A DNA stretch of 64,000 nucleotides from Microbacterium pseudoresistens (GCF_013409745.1 NZ_JACCBH010000001.1:2418001-2482000); one strand, 5' to 3'; counted from the stretch's first letter, positions 40,817 to 49,544 are shown. Numbers and translations are program-made. Notes: generated from the sequence alone by a model not told the origin.

Positions 40817-41616
40817 GCCCCAAGCCGTACACGCACAAAGACGCTGTGCCGTACCGTCCGGTCGACTGGACCGGTCTGCACCCGCCGGCGTTCCCCGCGG
40901 TGCCGCAGCACATCGCCGTCGTCATGGACGGCAACGGGCGATGGGCGAATCGGCGCGGTCTCAGCCGCATCGAGGGGCACAAGGCGGGCGAGGAAGTTCT
41001 GCTCGATGTCGTCGCCGGTGCGATTCAGGCCGGCGTCAAACACCTGTCGGTGTATGCGTTCTCGACGGAGAACTGGGCGCGCTCGCCCGAAGAGGTGCGC
41101 TTTCTCATGGGCTACAACCGCGACGTGCTGCACCGTCGTCGTGATCAACTCAACGAGTGGGGGGTGCGTGTGCGGTGGGCCGGCCGCAAGCCCCGGCTGT
41201 GGGGCTCGGTGGTCAGAGAGCTTCAGTACGCCGAGGAGCTCACTCGGGGCAACGACGTGCTGACCCTGACGATGTGCGTGAACTACGGCGGCCGGGTCGA
41301 GCTCGTCGACGCGATGCGCCGGATGGCCGAAGACGTCAAGGCGGGGCGGCTGCGGCCGTCGGCCATCACGGAGAAGCGCATCCGCAGGCACCTGTACGTG
41401 CCCGACATGCCCGACGTCGACCTGTTCCTGCGTTCTTCGGGCGAGCAGCGCACCTCGAACTTCCTGCTCTGGCAATCGGCGTACGCCGAGATGGTGTTCC
41501 TCGACACGCTCTGGCCCGACTTCTCGCGCATGGAGCTGTGGCGCGCGATCGAGATCTACCTGTCGCGCGATCGCCGCTTCGGCGGTGCGGTGGATGCGCC
41601 GGACTCCGCCGGCTGA
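40813..41616 (+). CDS. uppS: Isoprenyl (undecaprenyl/decaprenyl) diphosphate synthase, Z-type
   Basis: The 267-aa cis-prenyltransferase carries [16 protein letters not shown] with the catalytic Asp at about 39, [13 protein letters not shown], and [24 protein letters not shown]. It makes the polyprenyl carrier for cell-wall and glycan precursors. The GTG at 40813 overlaps the recO stop by 4 bases. A 30-residue N-terminal extension before the first strand is usual in actinobacterial enzymes. Product chain length cannot be read from the sequence. Confidence 0.94.
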   Translation: MSPKPYTHKDAVPYRPVDWTGLHPPAFPAVPQHIAVVMDGNGRWANRRGLSRIEGHKAGEEVLLDVVAGAIQAGVKHLSVYAFSTENWARSPEEVRFLMGYNRDVLHRRRDQLNEWGVRVRWAGRKPRLWGSVVRELQYAEELTRGNDVLTLTMCVNYGGRVELVDAMRRMAEDVKAGRLRPSAITEKRIRRHLYVPDMPDVDLFLRSSGEQRTSNFLLWQSAYAEMVFLDTLWPDFSRMELWRAIEIYLSRDRRFGGAVDAPDSAG

Positions 41617-41622
41617 CGAGGG

Positions 41623-42183
41623 TCAGAGGCGCCGCAGCCAGCGCTCCGTCTCGCGGGGGTGGCGGAGGCGCACGATCGTGAGGTGCGGGTGCCGCTCGAT
41701 CTTCTCGGGCATCCGCTCCGCCCAGAAGGACCGCATCTTCGTCTGCCAGGCCAGGATGTTCTCGTACGGGTCGCGCGTCGCGAGGAGGCGCCAGAGAGGC
41801 TTTTCGACGTTGCCGTTGTACATCTCCGTGCGAAGCACGCTGCGACCGAGCGTGCGACGCAGCAGCCGTCCGCGCACCACTCGCCACGGATAGTCGAGCC
41901 AGACCGCGAGCTGGGCGCGCGGAGTGAGGATGTCGTCGGTGCCCTTGCTCGTGTACTGCCATTCGGTCACCCAGCGATCGGTGGCGGCGAAGGCACGCAC
42001 GTCGTCCAGAAACGAAGGCCGCGGGGTCCAGTTCGGACCGTGGTGCAGGGCATCGATCTCGTGATGCACGAGATTCCACTGCGCGGCGACGCGCCGGGCG
42101 AGCGTCGTCTTGCCCGATCCGGTGACCCCCGCGATCAGCACGCGCTCGGGTCGGAAGGGCAGCGGATCGTCGGCGGAGAGCAC
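41623..42183 (-). CDS. P-loop kinase-like protein (AAA/FlaR-like)
   Basis: The 186-aa protein begins with a P-loop, VLIAGVTGSGKTTLARRVA, and a second conserved block, VHHEIDALHHGPNW, in which the Asp-Ala-Leu segment is shared with topology-modulation (FlaR) and adenylate-kinase-like proteins. YPWRVVRGRLLRRTLGR may supply the lid arginines. It is probably a small-molecule kinase, substrate unknown. The GTG start at 42183 has TAGGAT 6 bases upstream. It ends 6 bases from the convergent uppS stop. Confidence 0.78.
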   Translation of the reverse strand: MLSADDPLPFRPERVLIAGVTGSGKTTLARRVAAQWNLVHHEIDALHHGPNWTPRPSFLDDVRAFAATDRWVTEWQYTSKGTDDILTPRAQLAVWLDYPWRVVRGRLLRRTLGRSVLRTEMYNGNVEKPLWRLLATRDPYENILAWQTKMRSFWAERMPEKIERHPHLTIVRLRHPRETERWLRRL

Positions 42184-42189
42184 CCCACG

Positions 42190-42195
42190 ATCCTA
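42190..42195 (-). promoter_or_regulatory. -10 box TAGGAT of a leaderless promoter for the P-loop gene
   Basis: TAGGAT on the minus strand is 6 bases before the GTG at 42183, within the 34-base gap to the divergent DsbA-family gene. Confidence 0.5.
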
Positions 42196-42217
42196 GCCGC
42201 GGAATGATCCGGGTGCC

Positions 42218-42946
42218 GTGAGCGTTGCACGCGGTGTGAGCGAACCCATCTCCATCGACATCTGGTCCGACATCGCCTGCCCGTGGTGCTACATCGGCAA
42301 GCGCAACCTCGAGGCGGGTCTGGCGGCCACGGCGTCCGACGACGACGCGCCGCAGGTCGAGATCACCTTCCACTCGTTCGAGCTCTCACCCGACACCCCC
42401 GTCGACTTCGACGGTGACGAGGTCGACTTCCTCGCCGGGCACAAGGGCATGCCGCGCGACCAGGTCGCCAAGATGCTCGCGAACGTCACGGGCGTGGCCA
42501 AGAACGCCGGGCTCGAGTACCGTTTCGACCTGCTCAAGCACACCAACACGGTCAAGGCGCACGAGCTGCTGCACATCGCGAAGGCCCACGGTCTGCAGCA
42601 CGAGATGGAGGAGCGCCTCATGTCGGCGTACTTCACCGAGGGCAAGCATGTCGGGCGCATCGACGATCTCGTCGAGCTCGCCGTCGAGGTGGGGCTGGAC
42701 GCCGAGGCCACGCGCACCGCATTGACCGAGGAGACGTACCTGCCTGCCGTGCGACAGGATCAGGCGCAGGCGCAGGCCTACGGCATCCAGGGCGTGCCGT
42801 TCTTCGTGATCGACGGCATGTACGGCATCAGCGGCGCGCAGCCGGCGGATGCGTTCGCCGGCGTGCTGCGCGACGTGTGGGCCCAGCGTGGCCAGGAATC
42901 AGCCGATGAGGCTGTCGAGTCCGATCAGGAGTCCGCGGCGGTCTGA
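42218..42946 (+). CDS. DsbA-family oxidoreductase (FrnE-like)
   Basis: The 242-aa thioredoxin-fold protein has the redox motif CPWC at about residues 21-24 (SDIACPWCYIGKRNLE) and the cis-Pro block GIQGVPFFVIDG. There is no signal peptide, so it acts in the cytoplasm like FrnE/polyketide-associated DsbA proteins. The GTG at 42218 is listed; the GTG at 42236 (SEPISIDIWSD) is equally plausible since relatives begin near there. The C-terminal tail is acidic. The 3' end overlaps the convergent glutathione peroxidase by 22 bases. Confidence 0.87.
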   Translation: MSVARGVSEPISIDIWSDIACPWCYIGKRNLEAGLAATASDDDAPQVEITFHSFELSPDTPVDFDGDEVDFLAGHKGMPRDQVAKMLANVTGVAKNAGLEYRFDLLKHTNTVKAHELLHIAKAHGLQHEMEERLMSAYFTEGKHVGRIDDLVELAVEVGLDAEATRTALTEETYLPAVRQDQAQAQAYGIQGVPFFVIDGMYGISGAQPADAFAGVLRDVWAQRGQESADEAVESDQESAAV

Positions 42947-43446
42947 TCCGCCAGCGCCGCCTCGATCGCCGAGACGATCTCGGGGGAGTCGGGGCTCTGG
43001 CGCGGGCGGAAGCGCTGGACGGAGCCGTCGGGGCCGATGAGGAACTTCTCGAAATTCCATTCCACCCGTCCCGCCTGGCCGTGCGCGTCGGGCGTCTGCT
43101 TCAGCGCCTTATAGAGAGCGGCGGCCTTCTTGCCGTTGACCTTGACCTTGTCGAGCACGGGGAACGTCACGCCGTACGTGGTCGAGCAGAACTCGAGGAT
43201 CTCATCCATCGTGCCCGGCTCCTGGCCCATGAACTGGTTGCAGGGAAAGCCGATCACCTGCAGTCCGCGATCCGCGTAGGTGCGCTGCAGCTCTTCGAGT
43301 CCGCCGTACTGCGGAGTCAGTCCGCAGCGCGAGGCGACGTTGACGACGAGCACGGCCGACGCGTCGTAGTCGTTCAGCGTGCGCTCCTCGCCCGTGGCAT
43401 CGAGGAAGGGAATGGCACGCAGGTCGACGGCAGTGGTCTCTGTCAT
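42925..43446 (-). CDS. Glutathione peroxidase-family thiol peroxidase
   Basis: The 173-aa protein has the GPx signature VNVASRCGLTPQYGGLEELQ with a catalytic Cys at 41 (not selenocysteine), FPCNQFMGQEPG with the resolving-region Cys, and WNFEKFLIG. Such Cys-type enzymes usually use thioredoxin or mycothiol-linked reductants; Actinobacteria generally lack glutathione. It sits next to a DsbA-family gene with overlapping 3' ends. TAGCCT lies 6 bases before the ATG. Confidence 0.92.
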   Translation of the reverse strand: MTETTAVDLRAIPFLDATGEERTLNDYDASAVLVVNVASRCGLTPQYGGLEELQRTYADRGLQVIGFPCNQFMGQEPGTMDEILEFCSTTYGVTFPVLDKVKVNGKKAAALYKALKQTPDAHGQAGRVEWNFEKFLIGPDGSVQRFRPRQSPDSPEIVSAIEAALADQTAADS

Positions 43447-43452
43447 CCACCC

Positions 43453-43458
43453 AGGCTA
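43453..43458 (-). promoter_or_regulatory. -10 box TAGCCT of a leaderless promoter for the peroxidase gene
   Basis: TAGCCT on the minus strand is 6 bases before the ATG at 43446, in the 57-base gap to the divergent dusB. Confidence 0.5.
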
Positions 43459-43503
43459 CGACCGGTGGCCGCGGCTGGCGCCGGATCTGGGAGAATGGAG
43501 GCG

Positions 43504-44658
43504 ATGACACTCGCCCCCGCCCTCGCACGCCCCCTGCGCATCGGTCCGCTGAGGATCGACGCGCCCGTCGTGCTCGCGCCCATGGCGGGGATCACGAACA
43601 CGGCCTTCCGTCGACTGTGCCGCGAGTACGGCGCGGGTCTCTATGTGAGCGAGATGATCACCTCTCGCGCGCTCGTGGAGCGCAACGACATCACGATGCG
43701 CCTCATCCGGCATCACGAGAGCGAGACGCCCCGCTCGATCCAGCTCTACGGCGTGGACCCGGCGACGATCGCCGAGGCCGTGCGCATCATCGTCGCCGAG
43801 GATCGCGCCGATCATGTCGACCTGAACTTCGGCTGCCCCGTGCCCAAGGTGACACGAAAGGGCGGCGGCGCCGCCCTGCCGTGGAAGACGAGCCTGTTCG
43901 CCGACATCGTCGGACGCGCCGTGAAGGCGGCGGGCGACGTGCCGCTCACTGTCAAGATGCGCAAGGGCATCGACCGCGACCACCTCACCTTCCTCGACGC
44001 GGGTCGTGCGGCGGAGGATGCGGGTGCCGCGGCCGTGGCGCTGCACGCCCGCACGGCGGGGCAATACTACTCGGGCACCGCCGACTGGAGCGCCATCGGC
44101 GAGCTGAAGCAGGCGGTCACCTCGATCCCCGTGCTCGGCAACGGCGATATCTGGTCGGCCGACGACGCCGTGCGCATGATGGCAGAGACCGGCTGCGACG
44201 GCGTCGTCGTGGGACGAGGGTGCCTGGGTCGCCCGTGGCTGTTCGGCGAGCTCGCCGGCGCTTTCGGCGCCGCGCACACCGAGCCTGTGGATGCGACCCT
44301 CGGCTTCGTCTCCGCCGCGTTCCGGCGGCACGCCGAGCTGCTCGTGGAGTTCTTCGAAGACGAAGACCGTGGATGCAAGGACATCCGCAAGCACGTGGCC
44401 TGGTACTTCAAGGGATATCCGGTGGGCGGCGACCTGCGCGCGGCGCTGGCGCGCGCGTCGACGCTGCAGGAGATCGACGACCTGCTGGCGACCCTCGGCG
44501 ACGCACCGTATCCGGGCGCCCCGGCCGAAGGCCAGCGCGGCCGGGCGGGAACGCCCAAGCGCACCGCCCTGCCGGAGGGATGGCTCGACTCGCGCGAGGT
44601 GGCATCCGAGACGAGCGACATGATGCGCGGCGCGGAGATCGAGAACAGTGGAGGCTGA
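43504..44658 (+). CDS. dusB: tRNA-dihydrouridine synthase DusB
   Basis: The 384-aa FMN enzyme reduces uridine in tRNA D-loops. Motifs are VLAPMAGITNTAFRRLC, LNFGCPVPKVTRKGGGAAL with the catalytic Cys, HARTAGQYYSGTADW and GCDGVVVGRGCLGRPWLF. The ATG at 43504 is preferred over an ATG at 43495; GAGAAT lies 7 bases before 43504. It is the first gene of the dusB-dgt-dnaG cluster; dgt begins inside its last 11 bases. Confidence 0.94.
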   Translation: MTLAPALARPLRIGPLRIDAPVVLAPMAGITNTAFRRLCREYGAGLYVSEMITSRALVERNDITMRLIRHHESETPRSIQLYGVDPATIAEAVRIIVAEDRADHVDLNFGCPVPKVTRKGGGAALPWKTSLFADIVGRAVKAAGDVPLTVKMRKGIDRDHLTFLDAGRAAEDAGAAAVALHARTAGQYYSGTADWSAIGELKQAVTSIPVLGNGDIWSADDAVRMMAETGCDGVVVGRGCLGRPWLFGELAGAFGAAHTEPVDATLGFVSAAFRRHAELLVEFFEDEDRGCKDIRKHVAWYFKGYPVGGDLRAALARASTLQEIDDLLATLGDAPYPGAPAEGQRGRAGTPKRTALPEGWLDSREVASETSDMMRGAEIENSGG

Positions 44659-46021
44659 GTCGCGGCCGCCCCGGGCCGACGGCTATGACGCCCACGCCTC
44701 CGCCCGCTTCTTCGCCGAGACCCATCGCTCTGAGCGCGACGACTTCGCCCGTGACCGCGCCCGCGTGCTGCACTCCGCCGCGCTGCGCCGTCTCGCGGCC
44801 AAGACCCAGGTGCTGAGCCCTGCGAGCACCGCCGATTTCGCCCGCAACCGGCTCACCCATTCGCTGGAGGTGGCGCAGGTGGGTCGCGAGCTGGCCATCG
44901 AGCTCGGGGTGTCCGGCGACGTCGTCGACACGGCCTGTCTCAGCCATGACCTCGGGCATCCGCCCTTCGGGCACAATGGCGAGCGGGCGCTCAACGACTG
45001 GGCTGAGCCCATCGGCGGCTTCGAGGGCAACGCGCAGTCGCTGCGCATCCTCACGCGGCTCGAGGCGAAGGTTCTCGACGCGGACGAGCACTCGGTGGGC
45101 CTCAACCTCACGAGGGCGAGCCTGGATGCGACGTGCAAGTACCCGTGGACCGTGGACAATCCGCTGCCCGATCCTGGTGGACGGCTCAAGTTCGGCGTCT
45201 ATCCGGAGGATGAGGCCGTGTTCGCGTGGATGCGCGAGGGCGCGCCGGGCCGGCTGCGCTGCATCGAGGCCGAGATCATGGATCTCTCCGACGACATCGC
45301 GTACTCGGTGCACGACTTCGAAGACGCGATCGTGAACGGCTATCTGGACGTGCAGCGGCTGGCCGATCCGGCTGAGCACGAGGCGCTGCTGGGGCGGATA
45401 CAGCAGTGGGTGGGTTACGACTACACGCGCGACGACCTCGCCGATGCGCTGTACCGGCTCACCTGCCAGCCGATGTGGCTGACGAGTTTCGACCGCTCGC
45501 GTCGCGATCTGGCCCGGTTGAAGAACCTCACGAGCGACCTCATCGGCCGGTTCGCGCGCGCCGCCGTCGGCGCCACGCGCGAGGCGTATCCGGGCCCGTC
45601 GCTGGCGCGTTTCTCCGGTCATGTCGTCGTTCCGTCGGTCATCGACGCCGAGATCGCGGTGCTCAAGGGTGTGATGGGGCAGGCGATCGTCACGATCGAT
45701 GCACGCCGCGGTGTGTACAGAGAACAGCGCCGGGTGCTCACCCGGCTCGCCGATGCGCTGTGGTCGACCGATGCACTGTGGACGGCGGGTGCGGACGTTC
45801 TCGAACCCGCCTTCGCCGCCGACTTCGGAGCCGCGGACTCGGACGCCGAGCGGGCGCGTGTGGTCGTGGATCAGATCGCGAGTCTCACGGATCAGACCGC
45901 GGTCGACTGGCACAATCGCCTCGTCGGTGACATCGACCCCGCCGAGGTCGGCATCTGGACGCCGCGCCAGTCCACGCCGCGGGCAGCGGTCGCCAAGCGC
46001 GCCGCGGCTGAGGTGCGCTGA
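44648..46021 (+). CDS. dgt: Deoxyguanosinetriphosphate triphosphohydrolase-like protein
   Basis: The 457-aa HD-domain protein carries the metal-binding set RLTHSLEVAQVGR, CLSHDLGHPPFGHNGE and LSDDIAYSVHDFEDAI. Family members remove triphosphate from dNTPs and influence dNTP pools. The GTG at 44648 overlaps dusB by 11 bases, and the stop overlaps the dnaG ATG by one base (TGATG). The order dgt-dnaG is strongly conserved in Actinobacteria. Confidence 0.93.
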   Translation: MEAESRPPRADGYDAHASARFFAETHRSERDDFARDRARVLHSAALRRLAAKTQVLSPASTADFARNRLTHSLEVAQVGRELAIELGVSGDVVDTACLSHDLGHPPFGHNGERALNDWAEPIGGFEGNAQSLRILTRLEAKVLDADEHSVGLNLTRASLDATCKYPWTVDNPLPDPGGRLKFGVYPEDEAVFAWMREGAPGRLRCIEAEIMDLSDDIAYSVHDFEDAIVNGYLDVQRLADPAEHEALLGRIQQWVGYDYTRDDLADALYRLTCQPMWLTSFDRSRRDLARLKNLTSDLIGRFARAAVGATREAYPGPSLARFSGHVVVPSVIDAEIAVLKGVMGQAIVTIDARRGVYREQRRVLTRLADALWSTDALWTAGADVLEPAFAADFGAADSDAERARVVVDQIASLTDQTAVDWHNRLVGDIDPAEVGIWTPRQSTPRAAVAKRAAAEVR

Positions 46022-47982
46022 TGCCGCGGATCAGCCAGGCCGACATCGACGAGGTGAAGGCGCGCACGAACATCGCCGACATCGTCGGCGAGCGGGTGTC
46101 GCTGAAATCTGCCGGCGTGGGCTCGATGAAGGGCCTGTGCCCCTTCCATGACGAGAAGAGCCCGAGCTTCCACGTGCGTCCCGCGGTGGGCTTCTACCAC
46201 TGCTTCGGGTGCGGCGCGTCGGGCGACGTGTACTCGTTCCTGCGCGAGATGGACCACCTCAGCTTCACAGAGTCCGTGGAGCGGCTGGCCGGGCGCATCG
46301 GATTCGCGCTGCACTATGAAGACGGCGGGGCGGCACCCGAGACCAGCGGACGCTCGCGACTGTATGCGGCCAACGCCGCCGCGGGGGAGTTCTTCCGCGC
46401 GCAGCTGCTGAGCGCCGAGGCCGAGTCGGCACGGCGTTTCCTCGGCGAGCGCGGCTTCGACGCGGGGGCGGCCGCGCACTTCGGCGTCGGCTACGCGCCG
46501 CGAGGATGGGAGGGGATGCTCAAGGCGCTCACCGCGCAGGGCTTCTCCCGCGACGAGTTGAGCGCGGCGGGGCTCGTCTCGACGGGCCAGCGCGGGGTGT
46601 ACGACCGGTTCCGCGGGCGACTGGTGTGGCCCATCCGCGATGTGACCGGGCAGACGATCGGCTTCGGCGCCCGAAAGCTCTACGACGACGATCAGGGGCC
46701 CAAGTACCTCAACACGCCCGAGACGCCGATCTACAAGAAGGCCCAGGTCCTGTACGGGCTCGATCTCGCCAAGCGCGACATCGCACGGGGAGACCCCCGC
46801 CGCGTGATCGTGGTCGAGGGGTACACGGACGTCATGGCCTGTCATCTCGCGGGCCTGACGACCGCGGTGGCCACGTGCGGCACAGCGTTCGGCGCCGAGC
46901 ACATCAAGGTGCTGCGGCGGATCATGGGCGACGACGACGCGCACGGCGAGGTCGTGTTCACCTTCGATGGCGACGAGGCCGGGCAGAAGGCTGCTCTTCG
47001 GGCGTTCGCCGAAGACGACCGGTTCACCGCGCAGACCTTCGTGGCCGTGGCTCCCGACGGGCTCGATCCGTGCGATCTGCGGCTGCAGCGGGGCGATGCC
47101 GCCGTGCGCGCGCTCATGGGCGCCAAGGTTCCGATGTTCGAGTTCGTCATCGACCGCAAGATCGAGGGTTACGATCTCGCGACCGTGGAGGGCCGGGTCG
47201 GCGCTCTGCGCGCCGCCGCGCCGATCGTCGCCGAGATCCGCGACCGGCTGCTGCGCCCGGAGTACGAGCGCGTGCTCGCCCGTCGCCTGGGCATCGACCC
47301 GACCGACGTGCACGCGGAGGTGCGCGCGGCTGCCGGCCGGCGCGACCGTGGCGCGCGTCGCGATGCAGGAGGACGGACCGAGCAGGGCATCCGACCGTCC
47401 GGCGCGAATGCTCCGACCGGCGGTCAAGGCAGGCCGGAAGTTCGTGGTCCGCGGCAGGATGCGTCGTATCCGCCCGGCGATGCGCATGAGGCCGCGGAGA
47501 CCCACGCTTCCGCCCCGGTCACGCTGGCGGCCCTTCCGCGCACGGGAGACGCGCTACTGGAGCGCGACGCCCTCACGGGGATCCTGCAGTACGGGCACCA
47601 GCTGGATCAGGAGCTGCTGCACCGGGCGGTGGCGATGCCGTTCCAGACCTCTGCGCTGGATGCTGTGCGAGAGTCGGTCGCGGCGATGCCCGATCGCACG
47701 CGCGTGGGGTGGGCGACGCAGGCCGTCGACGCGGTGCGCGAGCCGTATCGCCCGCTCGCCGGCGAACTGCTCATGCGTCCCTTCCCCGCCCGCGACGAGG
47801 AGGGAGCGCTGGCCACAGCGGTCGACCTCGTGCGCCGGCTCGTCGTGCGAGGGCTCGGTCGTGAGAAGCAGGAGCTGCTCGGGGCGATCCAGCGGGTGCC
47901 GCCCGATTCCGATGGCGGGCGCGCCCTGCGGGTGCGGCTGCGCGATATCGACGCCGAGCGCCAGCGGTTCGCCGAGTCCTGA
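46021..47982 (+). CDS. dnaG: DNA primase
   Basis: The 653-aa primase has an N-terminal CHC2 zinc finger (C40, H43, C61, C64), a catalytic core and a Toprim domain (VVEGYTDVMA; FTFDGDEAG). A hydrophilic Arg/Gly-rich linker spans about residues 438-500, and the C-terminal domain docks the replicative helicase. It synthesises RNA primers for replication. The ATG shares a base with the dgt stop, so the pair is translationally coupled. All catalytic motifs are present. Confidence 0.97.
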   Translation: MPRISQADIDEVKARTNIADIVGERVSLKSAGVGSMKGLCPFHDEKSPSFHVRPAVGFYHCFGCGASGDVYSFLREMDHLSFTESVERLAGRIGFALHYEDGGAAPETSGRSRLYAANAAAGEFFRAQLLSAEAESARRFLGERGFDAGAAAHFGVGYAPRGWEGMLKALTAQGFSRDELSAAGLVSTGQRGVYDRFRGRLVWPIRDVTGQTIGFGARKLYDDDQGPKYLNTPETPIYKKAQVLYGLDLAKRDIARGDPRRVIVVEGYTDVMACHLAGLTTAVATCGTAFGAEHIKVLRRIMGDDDAHGEVVFTFDGDEAGQKAALRAFAEDDRFTAQTFVAVAPDGLDPCDLRLQRGDAAVRALMGAKVPMFEFVIDRKIEGYDLATVEGRVGALRAAAPIVAEIRDRLLRPEYERVLARRLGIDPTDVHAEVRAAAGRRDRGARRDAGGRTEQGIRPSGANAPTGGQGRPEVRGPRQDASYPPGDAHEAAETHASAPVTLAALPRTGDALLERDALTGILQYGHQLDQELLHRAVAMPFQTSALDAVRESVAAMPDRTRVGWATQAVDAVREPYRPLAGELLMRPFPARDEEGALATAVDLVRRLVVRGLGREKQELLGAIQRVPPDSDGGRALRVRLRDIDAERQRFAES

Positions 47983-48017
47983 CCGATCTCGGCGTGGCGC
48001 AGGGCAGGATGGGTCAC

Positions 48018-48791
48018 ATGTCACGACCACGCGCCGACACCTCGACCGCGATCGCCTGCAGCGACCTCGTCATCGACCGCACCGGCCACAGCGCGCCCAC
48101 ACGTGCGATCGATGGCGTGAGCTTCACCCTCGAGATCGGCCGGCTCATGTGCATCGCGGGACCGACGGGATCCGGCAAGTCGACGCTCGTGGGCGCTCTG
48201 GCAGGGCTGGTCGATCCGACGATCCGCATCGTGGGCGGCGAGGCGATCGTCTGCGGCATCGCCATCCGGCGACCAGGCCGGCATCATCGCGAACTCACCT
48301 ATCGCACGGGCTACGTGCCCCAGGGTGCGGGTGCGGGGCTCCCGCCCCAACTGACCGTGCAGGAGATCATCGCCGAGCCGATCCTGCAGCGCGAGCGCCG
48401 CGTCAACACCAAGGCCCTCGCGATCCGGGTCGCCACACTGCTGGACGAAGTGCACCTGCCGTTGGGCACGGCGGCGAAGTTTCCCTACGAGCTGAGCGCG
48501 GGGATGCGCCAGCGTGTCGCGATCGCCCGCTCGTTCGTGCTCGAGCCGAAGGTGCTCATCGCCGACGAACCGCTGGCGAACCTCGATCTGGAGGTGCGCC
48601 ACGTCGTCTTCGAGGCGATCGCGCGCCGTGGCAGGGAGAACGGGATGGCGGCGCTGCTCGTGAGCAACGACGCGGCGTTCGCCCGCGAACTCGGGGCCGA
48701 GACCCTCATGCTCCGCGACGGCCACGTCGTGGGCCGCGGGGTGGGTGCCGACATCGTCTGGACCCCCGGATCCGAGCCCTCGCGCCACTGA
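48018..48791 (+). CDS. Orphan ABC transporter ATP-binding protein with Asn in the switch loop
   Basis: The 257-aa protein is a complete ABC ATPase, closest in style to the peptide-importer ATPases. Walker A GPTGSGKST (48-56), Q-loop VPQG, signature LSAGMRQR (159-166) and Walker B LIADEP (180-185) are present. The switch loop reads LLVSNDAAF, with Asn 217 where nearly all ABC ATPases have His. No permease or binding protein is adjacent. The ATG at 48018 is chosen over alternatives at 47994 and 48009. Whether it hydrolyses ATP normally, and what it serves, is unknown. Confidence 0.82.
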   Translation: MSRPRADTSTAIACSDLVIDRTGHSAPTRAIDGVSFTLEIGRLMCIAGPTGSGKSTLVGALAGLVDPTIRIVGGEAIVCGIAIRRPGRHHRELTYRTGYVPQGAGAGLPPQLTVQEIIAEPILQRERRVNTKALAIRVATLLDEVHLPLGTAAKFPYELSAGMRQRVAIARSFVLEPKVLIADEPLANLDLEVRHVVFEAIARRGRENGMAALLVSNDAAFARELGAETLMLRDGHVVGRGVGADIVWTPGSEPSRH

Positions 48792-48867
48792 GGCGCAGCC
48801 GCTCGAGGATGCTCTGAACGGGCGCGTCGGACGGTCTGCGGTGTCGTTCGCCACGGCAAAGCTTTGC

Positions 48868-48873
48868 TACGAT
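48868..48873 (+). promoter_or_regulatory. Candidate -10 box TACGAT of tRNA-Asn
   Basis: TACGAT lies about 30 bases before the mature tRNA 5' end, leaving a short leader for RNase P to remove. Confidence 0.5.
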
Positions 48874-48902
48874 AGACGGGTTGCCCGCTCCGCGGAGCAC
48901 GG

Positions 48903-48975
48903 TCCCCTGTAGCTCAATTGGCAGAGCAGCCGGCTGTTAACCGGCAGGTTGTTGGTTCGAGTCCAACCGGGGGAG
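48903..48975 (+). tRNA. tRNA-Asn (anticodon GTT)
   Basis: A full cloverleaf of 73 nt. The acceptor TCCCCTG pairs with CGGGGGA (one U-G), discriminator G follows, and the anticodon stem GCCGG/CCGGC encloses CTGTTAA with anticodon GTT. The T-arm is GTTGG-TTCGAGT-CCAAC. The 3' CCA is not fully encoded. A strong terminator hairpin begins 8 bases downstream. Confidence 0.97.
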
Positions 48976-48982
48976 CAGCACA

Positions 48983-49014
48983 GAGAAGCCCCGTTCCTCC
49001 GAACGGGGCTTCTC
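48983..49014. terminator. Strong bidirectional hairpin terminator after tRNA-Asn
   Basis: GAGAAGCCCCGTTC and GAACGGGGCTTCTC form a perfect 14-bp stem around a CTCC tetraloop. It ends tRNA-Asn transcription on the plus strand and, read on the minus strand, ends the lipoprotein gene at 49047. Confidence 0.9.
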
Positions 49015-49046
49015 GCGTATCCGGCGGTGCCGGATCGGGTCGGTGC

Positions 49047-49544
49047 CTACTTGGCGCTGCCCTTCAGGGATCCGGTCGTGGGACCAGACGGGTCGCTGAT
49101 GATGCACTGGATGACGCGATCGTTCATCTGCTCCCAGGTGTCTTGCGTCGGCGTGATCGGGTAGACCTCGAGCGTGGAGTCCTCGTACGCCACGCCGACG
49201 AAGTCGGTGTACGCCTGGCCGACGCACTCGTAGCTGGCTTCATCGATGGCGTCCTCGTCGTAGTCGCCGTCGTCCATGGTCAGCTCGTAGTAAACCTCTT
49301 CGTCGTGCGGCTCGTCGCACGGCACGACGTCGGCGTCTTCGATGAGACCGGAGTCGCCCTCCATCTTGCAGTCGCCCACCTTGAGGTTGAAGATGCCGAT
49401 GTTCGACCCCTCGGTCACCTGCCCGCTCTCGTCATCGCGAGGGGCATCGTTGCCGCCGCCCGTGAGCATGCTGCAACCGCTGAGCCCCGCGGCGATCATG
49501 AGTGCGGCACCGCCGACGGCGAGGCGCTTCTGAATCGTGAACAT
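49047..49544 (-). CDS. Small acidic lipoprotein, septum-formation-like domain
   Basis: The 165-aa exported lipoprotein has a basic N-terminus, hydrophobic core and lipobox LSGC with Cys 24. The mature part is very acidic (MDDGDYDEDAIDE) and has Cys residues in VGDCKMEG, VVPCDEPHDEEVYY, SYECVGQ and VIQCIISD, probably two disulfides. The VGDC ... VPCDEPHDEEV ... C pattern recalls the actinobacterial septum-formation/DUF4190-associated domain of unknown role. AAGGGGGAAA lies at the right distance before the ATG. No operon partner is seen; the terminator at 48983-49014 ends it. Confidence 0.75.
   Translation of the reverse strand: MFTIQKRLAVGGAALMIAAGLSGCSMLTGGGNDAPRDDESGQVTEGSNIGIFNLKVGDCKMEGDSGLIEDADVVPCDEPHDEEVYYELTMDDGDYDEDAIDEASYECVGQAYTDFVGVAYEDSTLEVYPITPTQDTWEQMNDRVIQCIISDPSGPTTGSLKGSAK

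Noticed and set aside
43324..43326. Selenocysteine at the glutathione peroxidase active site
   Set aside because: The active-site codon encodes Cys and no in-frame TGA or SECIS-like hairpin is present.
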